DNA of 29,650 nucleotides from a virus: positions 1 through 29,650 of the IMG/VR virus record IMGVR_UViG_3300035661_000263. One strand, written 5' to 3'. Under the pieces are notes generated by a model. It had not been told where the DNA came from. It did no database searches and saw only the letters and a program-made list of their open reading frames with translations. Made by a program: the position numbers and the translations under genes. Positions 14,672 through 22,834 of this stretch are shown one piece after another; the first letter of the stretch is position 1; the number at the start of each line of letters is the position of its first letter.

Positions 14672-15262
14672 TTAGAGGCTACCATTAAGAGCAGTACCGT
14701 ATCCCTGACCTGTAAGCTCTTGACGCGCATGATCATAGCGAAGTTGCACTGTGATCGTAGATGCATCAGATGCTGAGTAGTCAAGGTCACCATAGTCTGC
14801 GGACTGAATGAAGCATCCTTCAATCCTCCAACGTTCTACGACACCTTCATTACCATCAAGTGCCTCTATAATGGTACCAAACTTGTAATCAGATCCAGTT
14901 GCAGCAGAATTTAACCATTGACCCGGAAGGTCAGCGCCAATAAGACGCTCTTGAGTTTCAAGCTGACCTTGAATTGCATAAGAAGCTAAACCGGTAATAT
15001 CATCTTCAATTGTAAGAGAAATTGGTTCCCACGAGTGCTTACCAGCTATGTATGCAACTGAGTTATAGCGATGAATAGGAACTTCTTCAAATGATAAATT
15101 TGGGCGTGTGATAGTTGTTGCTTGACGAGTGATATCGCGCGATGAAGCACCTGGCACAAGACGTGCAAGTCCTACGAATGTCACCTGCCAGCGATATTTT
15201 TGCTTAGGATGCAGTATACCAAAACCTGCACCTGGAATACCCATCTGTGATAGAGTAGCCAT
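14672..15262 (-). CDS. 19: Tail tube protein (gp19-like)
   Basis: 196 residues; T4 gp19 has 163, and large-myovirus relatives are somewhat longer. FGILHPKQKYRWQVTFVGLA opens the first tube strand. It is followed by TRPNLSFEEVPIHRYNS, the conserved loop and strand of T4-type tube subunits, then WEPISLTIEDDI, FGTIIEALD, WRIEGCFIQS and TITVQLRYDHA. It forms hexameric rings that make the inner tail tube inside the sheath. An excellent ribosome binding site (AAGGAG, 5 nt before the ATG) fits high expression. It is separated from sheath by an endonuclease gene, a broken gene and an ART-like gene, unlike T4 where 18 and 19 are adjacent. Confidence 0.9.
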   Translation of the reverse strand: MATLSQMGIPGAGFGILHPKQKYRWQVTFVGLARLVPGASSRDITRQATTITRPNLSFEEVPIHRYNSVAYIAGKHSWEPISLTIEDDITGLASYAIQGQLETQERLIGADLPGQWLNSAATGSDYKFGTIIEALDGNEGVVERWRIEGCFIQSADYGDLDYSASDASTITVQLRYDHARQELTGQGYGTALNGSL

Positions 15263-15317
15263 TATGTCTCCTTCTTTTGTCTGTTCTAAGTGTCAATTAC
15301 CGTTGCCAGTATATCTT

Positions 15318-15325
15318 TATTTATC
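15318..15325 (-). promoter_or_regulatory. Candidate late promoter (GATAAATA) for tail tube
   Basis: Minus-strand GATAAATA, 56 nt before the tail tube start. It is farther away than the common 33 nt, leaving a longer leader that ends in the strong ribosome binding site. Confidence 0.45.
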
Positions 15326-15358
15326 AGGAAGTCAGATAAATCAAGCACCGGGGTAGAG

Positions 15359-16249
15359 CTATTTCAATTTGAACAGAATATAATCGTAAATTTGAGATAT
15401 TAGGGAAAAATTTCTATTTTTAAAATTACTATTTTTTTCTTCCTCTTTTTTAATTTCTTCAAGTACTAATGTTTCAGGAATTAAGTAGTATCCATCAGAT
15501 TCATAAAACGCAATTTCATTGCCAGAAGAAATTGCATCTGGTAACCGTTTACAGTTTAAATACAATTCAAGTCCTGTTTCCTTTAATCCTTGGCGTAGTA
15601 CTTGATATGGGTCACTATCTTTTGAAGGAAAAATTCCTTTTAATCTCGTTTTTTTAACAACCTGTTCAGTGATTTCACTGGCATCACCTGTTAAATCATG
15701 TACCCAATTCGTGGGTTCTGACTTATACAATGCATTTAATTTATCAAAAATAATAGCAAGTTGTTCTTCATCAGCTTTTTTTAGAGAACAGTTTTTAACT
15801 AGTGTTTCATAGATGTCAGCTTGCTGTTCAACTGAATCAATAATGTGCGGCGACCATGCCCATTTTGATTTGCCTTTTGGAAAACAGAACATTACCTGGC
15901 CAAATGCTTGTGCAAATGATTTGTCACCGGTAGCAAAGAAAGATCTTTTTCTAATGTCACGGATTTCATACGCGGCATCAAGCATAGAATTAAAAACAAA
16001 ATTAAATTCCCGTGATGAATCTTTAGGTTTTCTATCAAATGGTTGTGGTGTCCAGGAAATTGTATCTGTGTTAACACGTTGAACTTTGTTAACATCAACG
16101 CGTATTTTACCTATCCCCCTAAACATAGGTTCACCACGTGATTCGTTTAAAAACCAACTACAATTTTCTTTGATTGCTTTTAACCCTTCTTCAAAGGTAA
16201 AAGTCATTTCTTGTTGTTCATTAAGAAGAAAAGATTTGAATGTAATCAT
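15359..16249 (-). CDS. ART-like putative internal head protein, group B, isolated copy
   Basis: 296 residues with leader MITFKSFLLNE, then QQ (a [LI]-x-E site after Glu11). KENCSWFLNES, PMFRGIG (Arg44), KRSFFATGD, FPKGKSKWAWS and SSGNEIAFYESDGYYLI (Glu245) make it a group B relative of the gene at 3903. A Lys/Glu-rich stretch and a hydrophobic end (SLISQIYDYILFKLK) follow the catalytic-type Glu. It sits in the tail region, 4 kb from the main array, next to a broken gene and a homing-type endonuclease, so it was probably moved or inserted here. Target unknown. Confidence 0.58.
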   Translation of the reverse strand: MITFKSFLLNEQQEMTFTFEEGLKAIKENCSWFLNESRGEPMFRGIGKIRVDVNKVQRVNTDTISWTPQPFDRKPKDSSREFNFVFNSMLDAAYEIRDIRKRSFFATGDKSFAQAFGQVMFCFPKGKSKWAWSPHIIDSVEQQADIYETLVKNCSLKKADEEQLAIIFDKLNALYKSEPTNWVHDLTGDASEITEQVVKKTRLKGIFPSKDSDPYQVLRQGLKETGLELYLNCKRLPDAISSGNEIAFYESDGYYLIPETLVLEEIKKEEEKNSNFKNRNFSLISQIYDYILFKLK

Positions 16250-16267
16250 TACGCTAAGTTTTCTAAT

Positions 16268-16602
16268 TTATGTTGCGCGATAGATTGTTGAAATAACAGA
16301 ATCCCATTCACCAAGCAAGTGTGTATCTTCAGGATTGAACACAGTGCGCGTATTTTCGGCCCATTGGGCAGGCTCTTTGATAAAGGTAATTGGGTTGTCA
16401 TCAGAGAACGTAAAAACTGGATTTGCAATATTCATCAGTCCATATTTTCCCTGATAAATTTCGGCTAATCTATCAGCCATATCAACTAATGCCTCACATA
16501 AAGATCATTGAGAGCCATATGTATGGAAAATGACCGCGCACGCAGGTGAAGTCTATGAGCGATATCACGGGCAGCAAATAGTTGAGAGATGATTGTTTCC
16601 AT
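16268..16602 (-). pseudogene. Frameshifted small helical phage protein (DUF5856-like)
   Basis: Two adjacent frames belong together. Codons from 16602 give METIISQLFAARDIAH, then RLHLRARSFSIHMALNDLY, and hit TAG at 16486. The overlapping frame continues EALVDMADRLAEIYQGKYG and runs to 16268. The join near 16493 needs a one-base deletion (or two-base insertion) to be undone; no classical slippery heptamer is evident. The reconstructed protein of about 112 residues looks like a compact helical family common in large myoviruses, which I recall as DUF5856. A late-promoter-like motif still lies 34 nt before the first start, so the break may be recent or a sequencing error. Confidence 0.72.
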
Positions 16603-16634
16603 AGCTACATTTTATTGAATGATGTGGGTATTAT

Positions 16635-18245
16635 CTATTTATGATTATTAGCACACAATATCCATTTTGTTGTACCACAGTCCCATATTCTGTCATAGCC
16701 TTCTTGTTGCATGATTTCCCATTCAGATAAGGTTAAGTCTAGTGTTTTACCAAAGATTTTCTGTAATCGGTGTTTCATAAAGTTAGATCGGTGCTTTCTT
16801 ATTTTCTTTGAACTTTTCATATCAACGTAAAAGTAAGATGGACCAGATTTTGCTGCCTCAATGAATCCAATGCTTTTATAAACGCCACCAGCTGACCATC
16901 TGTTATCTGAATATGAAATTATGTCCATTCCGTTAGGATTTAAGTATGTTTGAAAATACTTTATGAATTTACTTGCTATGCCTGGAGAATGTATTCCAGC
17001 AGCAAGCGCGAATCGGTTCAATTCAATTTGTGACCCATCTCCACCTTTTGTGAAGTTTGTAGGACTAAATGTCATAACCGCGATTAATTCATTTTCATGA
17101 AAAGCACCAAGGCTTATTTTTGCTCTGTCTGCGCCTTGAATATGATATGTGTTTAAAAAATCATTTTTCACATTAAATGGAATTTGTTCAATTTTGCATT
17201 TTCGCGCGCCAATTATCTTACCTTTTATACCTAAAATATGACGTAGTCTATCTTTTACTATATTTTGCTGGAAATCCCATTCATCTTCAAATATTGTTAT
17301 TAGACGAATGCCCTTTTCCAAACACATTAAATATTTTTCATATTCTCGCCGTGCTTTAACATTGCTTTTTGCTGATACACCTTCTGTATGCCAGTATATA
17401 CCACAAAATTCTATTGCTATTTTCCTTGATGGCAGATATACGTCTAGTTCATAAGGAAAAATTTCTGATCTATTTCCACTTTTTATTTCTTCATCACCAA
17501 CAAGCGAGCGAACATATTCTAAAAGCTCTAACTCTTTAGCTGACTTAGTTTTAATTCTAGGATTACAAGATGGGCAAATGCCACTTTCAACAGCGTGTCC
17601 TAACTTAATTTGCGAATTTGAGAAATAGCCCATTCCAAATGAAAATACATAATGGCACTTGTTGCATCTAAAATTTAGACGTGTACCTGTTTTAGCAGAT
17701 TGCTCTCTATCTAAAAACTCTAAATTTTCCTGCTTGCATAGCTCTTGTATTTTTGAGATAAACCTTTTTCGTGCCCAGTTGTTTTCTCCTGATAAAGAGT
17801 CAGATATCCTTTTCCTAGCATTCTCACTTAAGTGCTTTCCAAGCATTGGCGGAACATATGTGCCATTCATCTTTTTGATTTTGATGGCTTCTGACAACTT
17901 GTTTTTAACTGAATCAGTCATCTTACCAACCATTGCTTTTTTAGTGGCTTCTGAAATTTTTTGTTTTTGTTCTTCAGTTCTTGTTTTTCCCTTTAAATGT
18001 GGTTTTGGTTTACCTGACATTGATTCAGAAAGCCTTTTATTTGGACCAGTTGAAACGCCCTTATTCCATGCTGGCTTTCCAACTTTGGAAGCTGCTATTT
18101 TATTCTTTGTTTCAGCAGACTGCACTCTTAACACGCTTTCTGGATATTTAGCTTTATAATCCGCAGCAGTTAAACCGTGTTTTTTCAAGTGCGATGGTGA
18201 GATCATTGACGGGTGTTCATACCCGCAAACCATACATGTAAGCAT
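16635..18245 (-). CDS. EDxHD/Vsr-type homing endonuclease with MucR-like finger
   Basis: 536 residues. An N-terminal C4-C7-H19-H23 finger with HGLTAADYKAKYP resembles MucR/Ros fingers. NUMOD3-like DNA-binding segments follow (KPAWNKG, about 56-110, and GKHLSENARKRISDSLSGENN, 136-156), then a four-Cys ribbon (C194, C197, C224, C227). The nuclease core has YELDVYLP (E266, D268), IAIEFCGIYWH (E279, H286) and FEDEW (D321), as in Vsr-like EDxHD enzymes such as I-Bth0305I. A C-terminal domain from about 345 is shared with the endonuclease at 21071. A free-standing homing enzyme inserted behind the sheath terminator. AGGAG lies 13 nt before the ATG. Confidence 0.78.
   Translation of the reverse strand: MLTCMVCGYEHPSMISPSHLKKHGLTAADYKAKYPESVLRVQSAETKNKIAASKVGKPAWNKGVSTGPNKRLSESMSGKPKPHLKGKTRTEEQKQKISEATKKAMVGKMTDSVKNKLSEAIKIKKMNGTYVPPMLGKHLSENARKRISDSLSGENNWARKRFISKIQELCKQENLEFLDREQSAKTGTRLNFRCNKCHYVFSFGMGYFSNSQIKLGHAVESGICPSCNPRIKTKSAKELELLEYVRSLVGDEEIKSGNRSEIFPYELDVYLPSRKIAIEFCGIYWHTEGVSAKSNVKARREYEKYLMCLEKGIRLITIFEDEWDFQQNIVKDRLRHILGIKGKIIGARKCKIEQIPFNVKNDFLNTYHIQGADRAKISLGAFHENELIAVMTFSPTNFTKGGDGSQIELNRFALAAGIHSPGIASKFIKYFQTYLNPNGMDIISYSDNRWSAGGVYKSIGFIEAAKSGPSYFYVDMKSSKKIRKHRSNFMKHRLQKIFGKTLDLTLSEWEIMQQEGYDRIWDCGTTKWILCANNHK
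16636..16643 (-). promoter_or_regulatory. Candidate late promoter (CATAAATA)
   Basis: Minus-strand CATAAATA 34 nt before the first start of the broken DUF5856-like gene. It overlaps the stop region of the upstream endonuclease and would also serve the isolated ART-like gene. Confidence 0.5.
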
Positions 18246-18276
18246 TTAGATGTTACTCCTAATCGTAGTAATGCTT

Positions 18277-18284
18277 TATTTAAT
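18277..18284 (-). promoter_or_regulatory. Weak candidate late promoter (ATTAAATA)
   Basis: Minus-strand ATTAAATA 32 nt before the endonuclease start at 18245, between it and the sheath terminator. It differs from the other motifs at its third base, so confidence rests mostly on the spacing. Confidence 0.3.
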
Positions 18285-18300
18285 AATGTAATTGAACATA

Positions 18301-18327
18301 AAAACAGGTCCTAAAAGGACCTGTTTT
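18301..18327 (-). terminator. Intrinsic terminator behind tail sheath
   Basis: A perfect 12-bp stem (AAAACAGGTCCT, 18301-18312, with 18316-18327), a three-base loop and a following T-run on either strand. It lies 20 nt beyond the sheath stop and would end the gp15-sheath transcript. Confidence 0.9.
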
Positions 18328-18346
18328 TATCAAGATTATGCCATAA

Positions 18347-20194
18347 TTAATGGTGTGACATTGTAGCACCAGTGCTTAACACACGGATTGGAATGTAAAT
18401 ATATTCTACCGCTTTAACTGGCTTGATAGCAACATCTAAATAAAGCTCATTACGATTAATTCTATCAGGCGTATTATTTGATTCATCACAAAGTGTTACA
18501 AAATCATATAATCCACGCTTAGCTAAAACATCGTTAAGTAATCCATCTGCCATCGCCTTAATGTTATCACGCGTCACCTTATCATTAGGTTCAAAAACAA
18601 ATGGGAATGCACCTTTACGTAACTGACGCTTTAAGAACATAATGAGACGGACAACGTTAACTCTGTTTAAAGATGAATCTGCACCATAGGATGTTTTTTG
18701 CCCCCAAACAAGCAAACCACGTCCTGGGAAAAAGACAAGTGAGTTAATGTTCTTATTGAACTCATACAGATTGTCACGCTGACCTTGGTTAAGATTAACC
18801 TCAACAAAAGTTGCTGGTGTACCAAGAGTACCTGTCACATAACCAACTTGTGAAACACCAGTTACAACACCACGGCGAACGCCGGCTGGGGCAAACCAAA
18901 CATATGCTTGAATATCGCTGTAAGCGTATGTGCGAGCCGCAATACCAGAAGGTGCAACACAGACATTACGACCATCAAGGTTAGAAGCCAAACCCCATGG
19001 GTAGTAGTAAGCAACATTCATTGAATTTACGCGCTCAGATGTAAGTGACCAAACAGCAACTTGTTCTGGGGTTTTATTCACTGGTGTGTCAGCAATAACA
19101 AACGCTTCATCATTAACAGTTGTGGACAATGCAACCATTTCGTCAACTACCTCATGGTACCCTGGACAAACAATCAGGTTGTACTCATAAATTTCAGAGC
19201 GAACCTCAGTATTACTATTGATTTCAGCTTGCAACGCAGTTACAATAGAAACTCTCTTAGCTGCATCATTAGCACCAAGTGGGTTAAAAAGATGAACATC
19301 TGTAAGAACAACAGTGAACGTATCACCGGTAGCAAATGGAATTGAACCAGCATTAATTGTAAAGTTGAGCGTGTTTACATCAAATGGAACACCAACTGTA
19401 CCAGAACCTTCAAAACCTAGCACGGATCCATTGACATCAAAAGTAGTTGGGCTGGTAAAAGTTACAGTAACTGTTTCTTGAACAGCATTTACACCTGGAA
19501 CAATGTTTACCATCGTTCCATTACCGGTTCCAACAAAAGATGTAGGTTGCCATATTAGGTTAAACTCAATGTAATCGTTGGCAACAAATGGGGTTGTCCC
19601 TGATACTACTGTAAAGTTTACCTTTGAAGATGTGAATGGAACGTTAACTGTACCAGTTCCAATAATACCAGACTCTGAACCTTGTACAGTGAAGCTTGTT
19701 GAGCTTATCATAACCACCGTGATCTTTTCTGGTTTAACAAAAATAGAAGGAACAGTAATATTAACAATAGAACCATCACCAACACCAATTAGAACTGGTG
19801 TATCATGTGTTGGAATTCCAGCACTAATGAATGATTGTGCTTCGTCGCTAAGGTCAATATTGGCACGAACAACATAAGCTTTATTACCTACTCCCAGGAA
19901 CTGGTTTAAGGCAAATAAGCCGTATTCATTACGTGCATCACCATGATATTCATTACCAGAAAGATCACTCCAGAAATAAGGAATTCCATAAAGCTGCACG
20001 CTTTGTCCAATAGAGGTAACTGTACGAACAACACTGTGCTCATATGTTCCTTGTGCTGGGGTAATACCGTTAGGTTGAAGCTTACCTTTTCTAGTTGCTA
20101 TGAAAAACAACGGAACAGTAGGCGCTTCGGCTGGTATGTAAAATGATTCGTCAATAATTGTTACACTTACACCTGGGCTAACTAATGATGCCAT
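18347..20194 (-). CDS. 18: Tail sheath protein (gp18-like) with tandem inserted beta modules
   Basis: 615 residues (T4 gp18: 659). The N terminus LVSPGVSVTIIDESFY and the C-terminal half (ARTYAYSDIQAYVWFAPAG, RGLLVWGQKTSY, FVFEPNDKVTRDN, CDESNNTPDRINRNELYLDV, IKPVKAVEYIYIP) are typical of contractile sheath subunits. Residues about 134-213 and 221-299 form two copies of a beta-rich module, each with G-x-G-[ND]-G, a PFxxxxxNFT-type strand and a PFxxxDxF strand; they probably sit on the outer sheath surface. A related module occurs in the gp14-like protein. A strong ribosome binding site (AAAGGAG) precedes the start. Confidence 0.93.
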   Translation of the reverse strand: MASLVSPGVSVTIIDESFYIPAEAPTVPLFFIATRKGKLQPNGITPAQGTYEHSVVRTVTSIGQSVQLYGIPYFWSDLSGNEYHGDARNEYGLFALNQFLGVGNKAYVVRANIDLSDEAQSFISAGIPTHDTPVLIGVGDGSIVNITVPSIFVKPEKITVVMISSTSFTVQGSESGIIGTGTVNVPFTSSKVNFTVVSGTTPFVANDYIEFNLIWQPTSFVGTGNGTMVNIVPGVNAVQETVTVTFTSPTTFDVNGSVLGFEGSGTVGVPFDVNTLNFTINAGSIPFATGDTFTVVLTDVHLFNPLGANDAAKRVSIVTALQAEINSNTEVRSEIYEYNLIVCPGYHEVVDEMVALSTTVNDEAFVIADTPVNKTPEQVAVWSLTSERVNSMNVAYYYPWGLASNLDGRNVCVAPSGIAARTYAYSDIQAYVWFAPAGVRRGVVTGVSQVGYVTGTLGTPATFVEVNLNQGQRDNLYEFNKNINSLVFFPGRGLLVWGQKTSYGADSSLNRVNVVRLIMFLKRQLRKGAFPFVFEPNDKVTRDNIKAMADGLLNDVLAKRGLYDFVTLCDESNNTPDRINRNELYLDVAIKPVKAVEYIYIPIRVLSTGATMSHH

Positions 20195-20228
20195 CTATGT
20201 GTCTCCTTTAGAGTATTTTTGATTCTTA

Positions 20229-20249
20229 CCAGCGCACCTTTAGCACTGG
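20229..20249 (-). promoter_or_regulatory. Leader hairpin in the sheath mRNA
   Basis: A 7-bp stem with one G-U pair (CCAGTGC/GCGCTGG on the minus strand) and a seven-base loop lies between the candidate sheath promoter and the ribosome binding site. It may stabilise the abundant sheath mRNA; no more can be said. Confidence 0.4.
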
Positions 20250-20262
20250 CCTTTTGACATAA

Positions 20263-20270
20263 TATTTATG
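20263..20270 (-). promoter_or_regulatory. Candidate late promoter (CATAAATA) within a palindrome
   Basis: Minus-strand CATAAATA 69 nt before the sheath start, embedded in a 9-bp inverted repeat with a 3-nt centre (TTGACATAA/TTATGTCAA, 20254-20274). The repeat may also act as a weak terminator or processing hairpin behind gp15. Confidence 0.45.
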
Positions 20271-20296
20271 TCAAGTTCAGGTTTTGGAGCCAGAAT

Positions 20297-21070
20297 TTAA
20301 GTGTTTTCTGGCCCTCTAGATGTAACAATCGTTTTACCAAAATCGCCATAATCATACCCAGCTTTAAATGGAACAAGCTCTCCATTTTCATCAAACTCAT
20401 TAATCTGAAATCCGTCGAGCTCACCAAGCTGAATTATGATCTTACGTACAAGCTCGTCTCGAATATCTACTGGGGCAGAAATATAGATTGGAATATCAAA
20501 CGTAAGAGACCACATGAGCACTCTTCTATCACCGCCAGGTGGATAATTTTCCTCATTATTAATTCCTGTCAATTCAACAGTAGTGATTTTTGTCCAATCA
20601 AATGCTGCATCAGATGTTTGAATTTGAAGAGCAGGGTCAAATAATACTAAAATCTGTTCAAGTATCTGATGAAGCTGCTGTGTGTTAGAAGCATACATTG
20701 AAAGCTCTACGCTCATAATATATGGAATTGGCATAACACGCACAACAGTTCTTAAATCATCTGGGTAAACCCCACCAGCTGGAAGAAATACCCGACGATC
20801 TACAACTCCAATTCCTTTTTTATTTGGTGATAAAGATATGCTTGAAATAGAAGCAGCCATTATTGGTAAAGAAAATGGTTTGTTCTGGGTGTTTCCAGCT
20901 TGAAGAGCTGCAACAACACGATCACGGCTACCAACTGTGATAGGTACCGTCATGAACTCAGGTTCATTACATTCACCCTTCCCAGTTTTAACTTTTAGAC
21001 CAGCAAAAATGTTACAAAATTGCAATAAATAAGATCGGAGCTGACCTTCATAAAAATAATCTGTTATCAT
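20297..21070 (-). CDS. 15: Tail sheath terminator / tail completion protein (gp15-like)
   Basis: 257 residues (T4 gp15: 272). ITDYFYEGQLRSYLLQFCNI near the N terminus, followed by FAGLKV, EFMTVPITVGSRDRVVA, MPIPYIMSVELSMYASN, QILEQILVLFDPALQI and RRVLMWSLTFDIPIYI, reproduces the gp15 pattern block by block. The protein caps the finished tail at the head-proximal end and joins tail to neck. Its ATG directly abuts the ATG of the opposite-strand endonuclease (CATATG, 21068-21073). Its ribosome binding site (AAGGAAAT) therefore lies inside the endonuclease coding sequence, and no separate promoter is visible; it could be read from upstream through the antisense gene. Confidence 0.9.
   Translation of the reverse strand: MITDYFYEGQLRSYLLQFCNIFAGLKVKTGKGECNEPEFMTVPITVGSRDRVVAALQAGNTQNKPFSLPIMAASISSISLSPNKKGIGVVDRRVFLPAGGVYPDDLRTVVRVMPIPYIMSVELSMYASNTQQLHQILEQILVLFDPALQIQTSDAAFDWTKITTVELTGINNEENYPPGGDRRVLMWSLTFDIPIYISAPVDIRDELVRKIIIQLGELDGFQINEFDENGELVPFKAGYDYGDFGKTIVTSRGPENT
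21024..21031 (+). promoter_or_regulatory. Possible late promoter (AATAAATA) for plus-strand endonuclease
   Basis: Plus-strand AATAAATA about 40 nt before the endonuclease ATG, inside the gp15 coding sequence. It may be chance in AT-rich coding DNA. Confidence 0.25.
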
Positions 21071-22768
21071 ATGATTTCCTTAAAAGAACAATTTCCTTAC
21101 GAATACGAAAAGTGTGTTAGTGTGATTAATGCGCATCCTAAGATTCGGGCAGCCGAGCTAGCCAAGTTAGAAAACTCTGAAGCATTTAAATATTTATCAG
21201 ATTTTGAAAGCAATCTGCAAAAGGCAAGAGCATTAATTTCTAATTTTCGTACTTGGCCAAAATGCCCAGTATGTAATAAAAGAGTCACATTTTTCAATGA
21301 CTTTTCAAAAACATGCAGCAAATCATGCTCTTCTATTTTGACCGCAAGTAATAGATCAAAAAAACAAGAAGCTAAAAATGCGGGCAAAATTGCTTCTATT
21401 TTGCAGGATCTTGCTAAACTTGGGATTACTCCAAAAGTTGTACCAACGTTAATAACACAAAAAGTAGAATGGATACATTTTGATCATTCATTTAAAAGAA
21501 GTCTTTATGCGGGGGCATGGTTAGCTGGTTGCCCAATTTGCAACAGAAAAAAACAAGTATCAGATGCATCAAAAACGAGATGGAAAAAATGGAAAAACAA
21601 TAATACTGAAAAATGGACGCATTCAGAATCAACAAAAGAAAAGATACGAAAAACTGTCCGTGAAAAATATGGATGTGATAATGTTTCTCAAAACCCCAAT
21701 GTAAAAAAGAAAATTAACTTAACTTATAGAGCGAATTACATTGAAAAAGTTGTACCAAAACTTTTAAAAGAAATTAAAGAACATTATAATGTTGTTCCAG
21801 TTGGGCAACATGACTATTCAGATAGCGGAAAAAAGCATGAATGGGTGCATATTGACTGTGGTCGCCATTTTTTTCACTATCTTAATTATGGTGGGCCCAC
21901 GCAATGTCCTAATTGTAGACCTAAGTCAACTCCTGAAGAAAGCTTATTTGAATTCTTATCGCAGTACGCAAAAGTAGAAAGGGGTCGTCGTGACCTGTTA
22001 TTACCATCTAAAAAGGAAATAGATATTTGGCTACCAGACTATTCACTTGGAATAGAATTAAATGGTGTGTATTGGCATTCAACTAAAAAAGAATATACAC
22101 CATTGCTTGAAAAAACAAAGCTTGCCGAAAAAAATAATATACAGCTTCTTCACATATGGGATTATGAATGGGCGGTAAAACGACCTATTATTGAAAATAT
22201 AATTCTATCTAAACTTGGAAAGACAAAAAAGATTTTTGCACGTAAATGCACAATTGAAATTGTTGATTCAGTTGTTGCTAAAAATTTCTATGAAGAAAAT
22301 CACATTCATGGAAAAAGTAATAGGCATACCCATAATATAGCGTTAAAAATGGATGATGACATCGTGTTCATGACATCTTTTGGAAGACCTCGCTTTTCAA
22401 AAAATGCTGAGTGGGAAATTATTAGAAGTTGTTCTAAAATTGGGTATACAGTGTTGGGTGGATTTGGAAAATGTCTGTCGTATTTTAGATCAAAATATAC
22501 TGGAAGAATAATAACATATGCAGACAGACGCTTTTTTGATGGTCATTCTTATAAAAAGCTTGGTTTTACAATGATTGCAGATAGACAACCAAACTATTAC
22601 TATGTAAAAGGAACTAATGTATTATCAAGAATGGAATGTCAAAAACACAAGCTCGTGAAAATACTGGGAAATGCTTTTGATCCATCACTAACAGAAGAAC
22701 AAAATATGTTAATAAATGGTTGGCATCAAATTAAAGATTGTGGTGTCTCTACTTGGGTGTTACCTTAA
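21071..22768 (+). CDS. EDxHD/Vsr-type homing endonuclease, opposite strand
   Basis: 565 residues. Zinc-binding pairs CPVCNK/CSKSC (C65, C68, C82, C86), CPIC (C154, C157) and CPNC (C280, C283 region) surround a NUMOD-like segment (KYGCDNVSQNPNVKKKI, 199-215). The nuclease core is EIDIWLPDYSLGIELNGVYWH with E316, D318, E329 and H336, plus Asp364 in IWDYEW. The C-terminal domain (ARKCTIEIVDS, EENHIHGKS, ITYADRRFFDGHSYKKLGF, PNYYYVKG) matches that of the endonuclease at 16635. It is the only long gene on the plus strand. Its first codon touches that of gp15, so the element seems precisely fitted against an essential gene. No good ribosome binding site is seen. Confidence 0.78.
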   Translation: MISLKEQFPYEYEKCVSVINAHPKIRAAELAKLENSEAFKYLSDFESNLQKARALISNFRTWPKCPVCNKRVTFFNDFSKTCSKSCSSILTASNRSKKQEAKNAGKIASILQDLAKLGITPKVVPTLITQKVEWIHFDHSFKRSLYAGAWLAGCPICNRKKQVSDASKTRWKKWKNNNTEKWTHSESTKEKIRKTVREKYGCDNVSQNPNVKKKINLTYRANYIEKVVPKLLKEIKEHYNVVPVGQHDYSDSGKKHEWVHIDCGRHFFHYLNYGGPTQCPNCRPKSTPEESLFEFLSQYAKVERGRRDLLLPSKKEIDIWLPDYSLGIELNGVYWHSTKKEYTPLLEKTKLAEKNNIQLLHIWDYEWAVKRPIIENIILSKLGKTKKIFARKCTIEIVDSVVAKNFYEENHIHGKSNRHTHNIALKMDDDIVFMTSFGRPRFSKNAEWEIIRSCSKIGYTVLGGFGKCLSYFRSKYTGRIITYADRRFFDGHSYKKLGFTMIADRQPNYYYVKGTNVLSRMECQKHKLVKILGNAFDPSLTEEQNMLINGWHQIKDCGVSTWVLP

Positions 22769-22834
22769 TTCATGGCTTTTTTGAAAAACAAGTAATTTTC
22801 ATAATAAGGTAAAATTTTCTATATGTTTAGTTAA

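Noticed and set aside
14131-14823. Open frames over the repeat tract, one rich in His-Gln-Val on the minus strand and one rich in Met-Asn on the plus strand
   Set aside because: Both are other-frame readings of the same short repeat. The Ser-rich frame alone has a fitting start and ribosome binding site.
19578-19877. Plus-strand frame opposite the sheath inserts
   Set aside because: It mirrors the repetitive beta module in the antisense frame; no start signal and a strong gene opposite.
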